Translations under genes and position numbers: made by a program
Origin: JBPBQZ01 sp050955105
GTDB lineage: Bacteria > Pseudomonadota > Gammaproteobacteria > Burkholderiales > Burkholderiaceae
Length of the DNA stretch: 8,969 nt
Direction: 5' to 3'
NCBI GenBank assembly: GCA_050955105.1
Contig: JBPBQZ010000082.1
Coordinates: 1 to 8,969, forward strand
The notes under the pieces: model-generated
Told to the model about the DNA's origin: nothing
The model's database searches: none
What the model saw: the letters and a program-made list of their open reading frames with translations, nothing else
Part shown: one piece after another, positions 5,393 through 8,969 of the stretch
Position numbering within the stretch: the stretch's first letter is position 1
How the letters are laid out: each line of letters opens with the position of its first letter

Positions 5393-6199
5393 ATGTCACG
5401 CTACGCCAACTATGAACATCTGCTGATCGAAGTGAAGGATCAGGTCGGCACGGTCACGCTGAACCGTCCGCAGTCACGCAATGCGATGAACCGCAAACTG
5501 ATTCATGAACTACGCAGTATCTGGGTCGACCTGGCGGACGATCCGGAAGTGGGGGTGGTGCTGCTGACAGGCGCGGGTGATTACTTCAGCGTGGGCGGCG
5601 ACGTCAAAGAAATGTCGGTACGGCCGGGCGGTGATTTTCTGCTCGAAGGCGAAATCCCCGACCCCGCGCAGAGTCGGCGGCTCATCAACAATCTATTGAA
5701 TCTGGATAAGCCGATCGTCTGCGCCATCAACGGTGACGCTATCGGCCTCGCCGCGACCATCGCGCTGTTTTGCGACATCACTGTCGCCGCCGAAAGCGCA
5801 CGGCTCGGCGATCCGCACGTCAAGGTCGGACTGGTCGCCGGCGATGGCGGCGCGGTCATCTGGCCGATGCTGATCGGCATCGCGCGCGCCAGGGAATATC
5901 TGATGCGCGGCACGCTGATCAACGGTGTCGACGCCGCCCGCATCGGCTTGGTGAATCACGTCGCGCCCAAGCAAGAGGTGCTGCCGCAAGCGCAGCAGAT
6001 CGCGCGCGAGCTTGCCGATGGCGCATCGTGGGCAATCCGCTGGACCAAGCTGTCAATCAACAAAGCTTTGAAAGAACGCGTGAACTTGATTCTCGACGCA
6101 TCGATGGCACTGGAGAAGGCCTGCTTCCATATGGAGGATCACAAGGAAGCGACGCGCGCATTCAAGGAAAAACGCAAACCCAAGTTCGTCGGGCGCTAG
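5393..6199 (+). CDS. Crotonase superfamily protein (enoyl-CoA hydratase/isomerase-like)
   Basis: This 268-residue cytosolic acyl-CoA enzyme has a typical crotonase start (VGTVTLNRPQSRNAMN, 18-33). The first oxyanion-hole segment is FSVGGDVKEM (65-74), the second INGDAIGLAATIALFCDI (112-129), and DPHVKVGLVAGDGGAVIWP (140-158) follows. Aligned with rat enoyl-CoA hydratase, the two catalytic glutamates (E144 and E164) fall on Thr122 and His142, so simple hydratase chemistry by the classical mechanism is doubtful. His142 and Asp151, in the AGDGGA loop, are candidate replacements. The AGDGGA-IWP form is one I recall in a crotonase branch of uncertain function. Isomerase, thioesterase or carbon-carbon hydrolase activity is equally possible. 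The basic end (KEKRKPKFVGR) is normal for the family. The start is ATG at 5393, with AGGA 6 nt upstream. It sits in the gene train 64 nt after the esterase gene and 168 nt before the cyclase-type gene. Confidence 0.88.
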   Translation: MSRYANYEHLLIEVKDQVGTVTLNRPQSRNAMNRKLIHELRSIWVDLADDPEVGVVLLTGAGDYFSVGGDVKEMSVRPGGDFLLEGEIPDPAQSRRLINNLLNLDKPIVCAINGDAIGLAATIALFCDITVAAESARLGDPHVKVGLVAGDGGAVIWPMLIGIARAREYLMRGTLINGVDAARIGLVNHVAPKQEVLPQAQQIARELADGASWAIRWTKLSINKALKERVNLILDASMALEKACFHMEDHKEATRAFKEKRKPKFVGR

Positions 6200-6247
6200 C
6201 CTCGACGCGCCCGCGCCGACCGCGAAGACAGGTTAACAGCATGGTAG

Positions 6248-6346
6248 ATCCCACGAATCACCGGCCGGACGGACGTGGCCCGCGCGCTCGAGCGGGCGGC
6301 CAACGCCGATATCGTGCTCGAAGGCTGGCGCGGCACCACGACATAA
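6248..6346 (+). pseudogene. Possible 3' remnant of a lost gene between crotonase and cyclase genes
   Basis: A frame open from 6248 (after a TAG at 6245) to TAA at 6344-6346 reads as a normal protein end, including DVARALERAANADIVLEGWR. Its third codon positions are almost all G or C, like the neighbouring genes, whereas the other two frames give arginine/serine-rich shadow sequence. There is no ATG in this frame; a GTG at 6275 would give only 23 residues. An ATG at 6241 lies in a different frame, which would fit a gene reduced by a frame-shifting internal deletion. I do not recognise the parent family. The following ribosome site (AAGGAG, 6353-6358) belongs to the cyclase-type gene. A functional leader peptide is the alternative. 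Confidence 0.3.
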
Positions 6347-6367
6347 AACATCAAGGAGCAAACACAA

Positions 6368-7405
6368 ATGAGTGCCACCGCCAATCCGCGTTGGAAGCAG
6401 CGCCCGGAAGGTTCGACCTGGGGCGATTTTGGTGCCGATGACGAACTCGGACGCCTGAATCTGCTCACCCCTGAAAAAGTTCGACAAGGCGTTGCCGAAG
6501 TGCGCGAAGGCTTGCGCTTTTGCCTGAGCATGCCGCTCGACTATCCGGGTGGATCCGTGTTGAACAAACGCCGCTTCGGACCGAAGCTGATGCCGACTTC
6601 GCGCGACGGCGTGCCCACCTTGAATTTCGCCCTGGCGCGCGAAAATCCCGACTTCACCGACGTGGTGTGCGACGATCGCGTCGAGCTGTATCTGCAGTAT
6701 TCAACGCAATGGGACGCCTTCGCGCACATCGGCAGCCACTTCGATGCGAATGGCGACGGCGTTTCCGAAATGGTTTACTACAACGGCTTTCGCGCCGGCC
6801 GCGAAATCGTCGGCCCTGAAGACGACGCCAGCCTGAACGGCGCCGCGGAAGTACGGGCGCTGGGCATCCAGAACTACGCCGAAATCGGCTTGCAGGGCCG
6901 TGGTGTGATGATCGATCTGCGCGCGCACTTCGGCGACGCGCACCGCAGCATCGGCTACGACGATTTCATGAGCGTATTGCAGAAGGACAATGTGGTGGTC
7001 GAGCCCGGCGATATCATATGCCTGCACACCGGCCTAACCGATCGCCTGCTGCAAATGAACAAGCAGCCGCCCGCCGACGTGCTGGAGCGCTACGGCCTCG
7101 GGCTCGACGGCAGCGACAAGCGGCTGTTGCAGTGGATCACCGACAGCGGCATCGCCGCGATAGCCGCCGATAACTACAGCGTCGAGGTCTATCCGGCGCG
7201 TTCCATCATGCGCTGCTGCGCGGCCCTGCCGCTGCATGAACACTGCTTGTTCAAGCTCGGCGTACCGCTCGGGGAACTGTGGCAAATCACGCCGCTGGCC
7301 GAGTGGCTGCGCGCTCATGCTCGTTCGCGCTTCTTGCTCACCGCGCCGCCGCTGCGCCTGCCAGGCGCCGTCGGCTCTCCTGTCACCCCTATTGCTACGG
7401 TATAG
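6368..7405 (+). CDS. Cyclase family protein (PF04199, kynurenine formamidase-like metal hydrolase)
   Basis: This 345-residue protein is of the long form of the putative-cyclase family, which includes arylformamidase and isatin hydrolase. It starts STWGDFGADDELGRLNLLTPEKV (residues 16-38), typical of long members. The metal motif HxG[ST]HxD appears as H120-IGS-H124-F-D126 within QWDAFAHIGSHFD. In the full family motif HxGTHxDxPxH the last Pro and His are N128 and D130 here, so the second metal site known from KynB may be altered. LHTGLTDRLL (219-228), AIAADNYSVEVYP (264-276), and LPLHEHCLFKLGVPLGE with H290/H292 and E303 complete the recognisable active-site segments. Likely chemistry is hydrolysis of an amide, lactone or strained ring carbonyl; the substrate is unknown. 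The start is ATG at 6368, with a strong AAGGAG 9 nt upstream. Its stop is 7 nt before the glutaryl-CoA dehydrogenase gene, so the two are surely co-transcribed. Confidence 0.87.
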   Translation: MSATANPRWKQRPEGSTWGDFGADDELGRLNLLTPEKVRQGVAEVREGLRFCLSMPLDYPGGSVLNKRRFGPKLMPTSRDGVPTLNFALARENPDFTDVVCDDRVELYLQYSTQWDAFAHIGSHFDANGDGVSEMVYYNGFRAGREIVGPEDDASLNGAAEVRALGIQNYAEIGLQGRGVMIDLRAHFGDAHRSIGYDDFMSVLQKDNVVVEPGDIICLHTGLTDRLLQMNKQPPADVLERYGLGLDGSDKRLLQWITDSGIAAIAADNYSVEVYPARSIMRCCAALPLHEHCLFKLGVPLGELWQITPLAEWLRAHARSRFLLTAPPLRLPGAVGSPVTPIATV

Positions 7406-7412
7406 CCTCGCC

Positions 7413-8603
7413 ATGTCCAAGCCCTCTTCCGCCCGCTTCCAGTGGGACGACCCGTTGCTGCTCGACCAGCAGTTGAGCGACGACGAACGCGCGGTGCGCG
7501 ATGCCGCGCGCGCTTACTGCGAAGGCCGGCTGGCGCCGCGCGTGACGCAAGCGTTCCGCAACGAAACCACCGATACCGCGATCTTCCGCGAGATGGGCGA
7601 AATCGGTCTGCTCGGACCCACCTTGCCCGAAGCGTACGGAGGCCCGGGCCTGAACTACGTGGCATACGGTCTGATCGCGCGCGAAGTCGAGCGTGTCGAT
7701 TCCGGTTACCGATCGATGATGAGTGTGCAGTCGTCGCTGGTGATGGTGCCGATTTTCGAATTCGGCAGCGAAGCCGCGCGGCAGAAGTATCTGCCGGCGC
7801 TGGCGCGTGGCGAACTCATCGGCTGCTTCGGCCTGACCGAGCCCAACCACGGATCCGACCCGGGCAGCATGGTCACGCGCGCGAAAAAAGTGCCAGGCGG
7901 CTACAGCTTGAGCGGCGCCAAGATGTGGATCACCAACAGCCCGATCGCCGACGTGTTCGTGGTGTGGGCCAAAGACGGGGCTGGCGAGATCCGCGGCTTC
8001 GTCTTGGAGAAAGGCTGGAAGGGACTAAGCGCTCCGGCAATTCACGGCAAAGTGGGCCTGCGCGCGAGCGTCACCGGTGAAATCGTCATGAACGAGGTGT
8101 TCTGCCCCGAGGAAAACGTCTTCGCCGACGTGCGCGGCCTGAAAGGTCCGTTCACCTGCCTGAACAGCGCGCGCTACGGCATCGCCTGGGGCGCGCTGGG
8201 CGCTGCGGAAGACTGTTTCCATCGAGCACGCCAGTACGTGCTCGAGCGCCAGCAATTCGGTCGGCCGTTGGCTGCCAATCAATTGATTCAGAAAAAGCTC
8301 GCCGACATGCTCACGGAAATCGCGCTGGGGCTGCAGGGATGCCTACAGCTCGGCCGCCTCAAGGACGCGGGCAATGCGGCGGTGGAAATCACCTCGATTC
8401 TGAAACGCAATAGCTGTGGCAAGGCGCTGGACATCGCCCGCCTCGCGCGTGACATGCTGGGCGGCAACGGCATCAGCGACGAATTCGGCGTAGCGCGTCA
8501 CCTGGTCAACCTCGAAGTCGTCAATACCTACGAAGGTACGCATGACGTGCACGCACTGATTTTGGGACGAGCGATTACCGGTATCGCGGCATTTTCCAAC
8601 TGA
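7413..8603 (+). CDS. gcdH: Glutaryl-CoA dehydrogenase (acyl-CoA dehydrogenase family)
   Basis: This 396-residue flavoenzyme normally converts glutaryl-CoA to crotonyl-CoA and CO2, passing electrons to ETF. Long stretches match the human enzyme as I remember it: SGYRSMMSVQSSLVM (97-111), GCFGLTEPNHGSDP (137-150), MWITNSPIAD (171-180), ARYGIAWG (253-260), NQLIQKKLADMLTEI (289-303), RDMLGGNGISDE (346-357) and NTYEGTHDVHALILGRAITG (371-390). The catalytic base is Glu374. Arg100 corresponds to Arg94, which binds the substrate carboxylate. Tyr373 and Glu93, the pair associated with the decarboxylating rather than non-decarboxylating enzymes, are kept. The frame is open further upstream into the cyclase-type gene. 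The ATG at 7413 is chosen because it gives the usual length and starts just before the conserved FQWDDPLLLDQQL. No clear ribosome site is seen, so with 7 nt to the upstream stop, translational coupling is likely. It could act on a substituted glutaryl-CoA, and another gcdH for lysine breakdown may exist elsewhere. Confidence 0.93.
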   Translation: MSKPSSARFQWDDPLLLDQQLSDDERAVRDAARAYCEGRLAPRVTQAFRNETTDTAIFREMGEIGLLGPTLPEAYGGPGLNYVAYGLIAREVERVDSGYRSMMSVQSSLVMVPIFEFGSEAARQKYLPALARGELIGCFGLTEPNHGSDPGSMVTRAKKVPGGYSLSGAKMWITNSPIADVFVVWAKDGAGEIRGFVLEKGWKGLSAPAIHGKVGLRASVTGEIVMNEVFCPEENVFADVRGLKGPFTCLNSARYGIAWGALGAAEDCFHRARQYVLERQQFGRPLAANQLIQKKLADMLTEIALGLQGCLQLGRLKDAGNAAVEITSILKRNSCGKALDIARLARDMLGGNGISDEFGVARHLVNLEVVNTYEGTHDVHALILGRAITGIAAFSN

Positions 8604-8658
8604 CGTTAGCGTCGGCGAATGCGAGACGATTGCGCTCGAATTCGCCCATGGCAGGTCG

Positions 8659-8690
8659 GCGGCGGCACCCGTCTGTGACGGCGCCGCCGC
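8659..8690. terminator. GC-rich hairpin between convergent genes, probable bidirectional terminator
   Basis: The left arm GCGGCGGC (8659-8666) pairs with GCCGCCGC (8683-8690). After a small asymmetric bulge, CCGTC pairs with GACGG around a TGT loop, giving 13 pairs in all. It stands in the 97-nt gap between the dehydrogenase stop and the stop of the convergent binding-protein gene. There is no T tract on either side, so an intrinsic terminator is likely but not certain. Confidence 0.5.
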
Positions 8691-8700
8691 ATACAGCCGC

Positions 8701-8969
8701 TTAACGAGCGGGCGCGGGCCCTGCGGAGATGATGCCGCCGGTCGGCACCCAATTCTTGCCATCGTAGCGTGCCAACACAAATTGCTTGGCAGGATTGCGC
8801 GAACTCGGCGAGTTGTTCATCGTGATGCCGGGCAAGGTCATCGACAGCGTGACATTATGCAACGACGTCGCCTGCTTCATCAGATTCTCGCGCGTCAGAT
8901 CGTCGCCGCAGTTGCCCAATATGAGCGCGCTCAGCTGCGCAATCGAATAGCCCACCACCGAGTAATAAT
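8701..8969 (-). CDS. Branched-chain amino acid-type ABC transporter substrate-binding protein, C-terminal part
   Basis: The frame enters from the right edge (YYSVVGYSIAQL...) and ends in TAA at 8703-8701, so 89 residues of the C-terminus are visible and the signal peptide and most of the ligand site are outside the window. The pattern GYSIAQLSALILGNCGDDLTRENLMKQA, then LPGITMNNSPSSRNPAKQFVLARYDGKNWVPTG, is characteristic of the periplasmic binding protein type-1 (LivK-like) family abundant in Burkholderiales. It converges on the catabolic gene train across a GC-rich hairpin. Such transporters often import aromatic or dicarboxylic acids for adjacent catabolic genes, so it may feed this pathway, but no operator of the TTGGT-N3-ACCAA type is visible near it. 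A GTG at 8958 is not the start, as the conserved segment extends past it to the edge. Confidence 0.85.
   Translation of the reverse strand, partial: YYSVVGYSIAQLSALILGNCGDDLTRENLMKQATSLHNVTLSMTLPGITMNNSPSSRNPAKQFVLARYDGKNWVPTGGIISAGPAPAR

Noticed and set aside
7236..7412. N-terminal extension of the glutaryl-CoA dehydrogenase inside the cyclase-type gene
   Set aside because: It overlaps 170 nt of well-conserved cyclase-family coding sequence in another frame; the ATG at 7413 gives the normal family length.
1..8969. CRISPR array, insertion sequence, tRNA or integrase
   Set aside because: No regularly spaced direct repeats, transposase-like or integrase-like frames, terminal inverted repeats or tRNA-like cloverleaf were seen on either strand.

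Overview
The window is GC-rich (roughly 60%) with strongly GC-biased third codon positions. Its proteins look like those of a soil or host-associated betaproteobacterium of the order Burkholderiales. Genus is not resolvable from the sequence, and the assignment rests on recalled family resemblance, chiefly of the glutaryl-CoA dehydrogenase and of the branched-chain-type ABC binding protein. No rRNA, tRNA, insertion sequence, integrase or CRISPR array is visible.

Layout. At the left edge is the 3' part of a LysR-type regulator (+, 3-704). It is followed by a complete GntR/FadR-type regulator (+, 878-1699), whose 3' end overlaps tail-to-tail by 62 nt with a short-chain dehydrogenase/reductase (-, 1638-2366). 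A 216-nt divergent control region separates the SDR from a same-strand train of five enzyme genes. These are an iron-type alcohol dehydrogenase/maleylacetate reductase-like enzyme (2583-3773), a type-B carboxylesterase (3883-5328), a crotonase (5393-6199), a cyclase/kynurenine-formamidase-type metal hydrolase (6368-7405) and a glutaryl-CoA dehydrogenase (7413-8603). A GC-rich hairpin (8659-8690) then separates the train from the convergent 3' end of a branched-chain-type ABC substrate-binding protein (-, 8701 to the right edge).

How it may work together. The most informative signal is a dyad TTGGT-N3-ACCAA. It occurs perfectly twice in the SDR/ADH divergent region (2461-2473 and 2552-2564) and once with a single mismatch upstream of the GntR-type gene (752-764). 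This is the operator architecture known for FadR-subfamily GntR regulators such as PdhR and LldR, so I infer that the local GntR protein controls itself, the SDR and the enzyme train. The enzymes suggest a catabolic route in which an ester or lactone is hydrolysed, alcohol/keto groups are adjusted by the SDR and ADH, a CoA-linked intermediate is handled by the crotonase and cyclase-type hydrolase, and glutaryl-CoA or a close relative is oxidatively decarboxylated. The substrate is unknown and no CoA ligase or CoA transferase is inside the window. Several enzymes carry altered catalytic or metal-ligand positions: crotonase T122/H142, ADH K214, cyclase D130, and the GntR effector domain T158/Y162/R204/Y226. 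Their reactions may therefore differ from the textbook family members. A 99-nt stretch between the crotonase and cyclase genes looks like the coding remnant of a lost gene.
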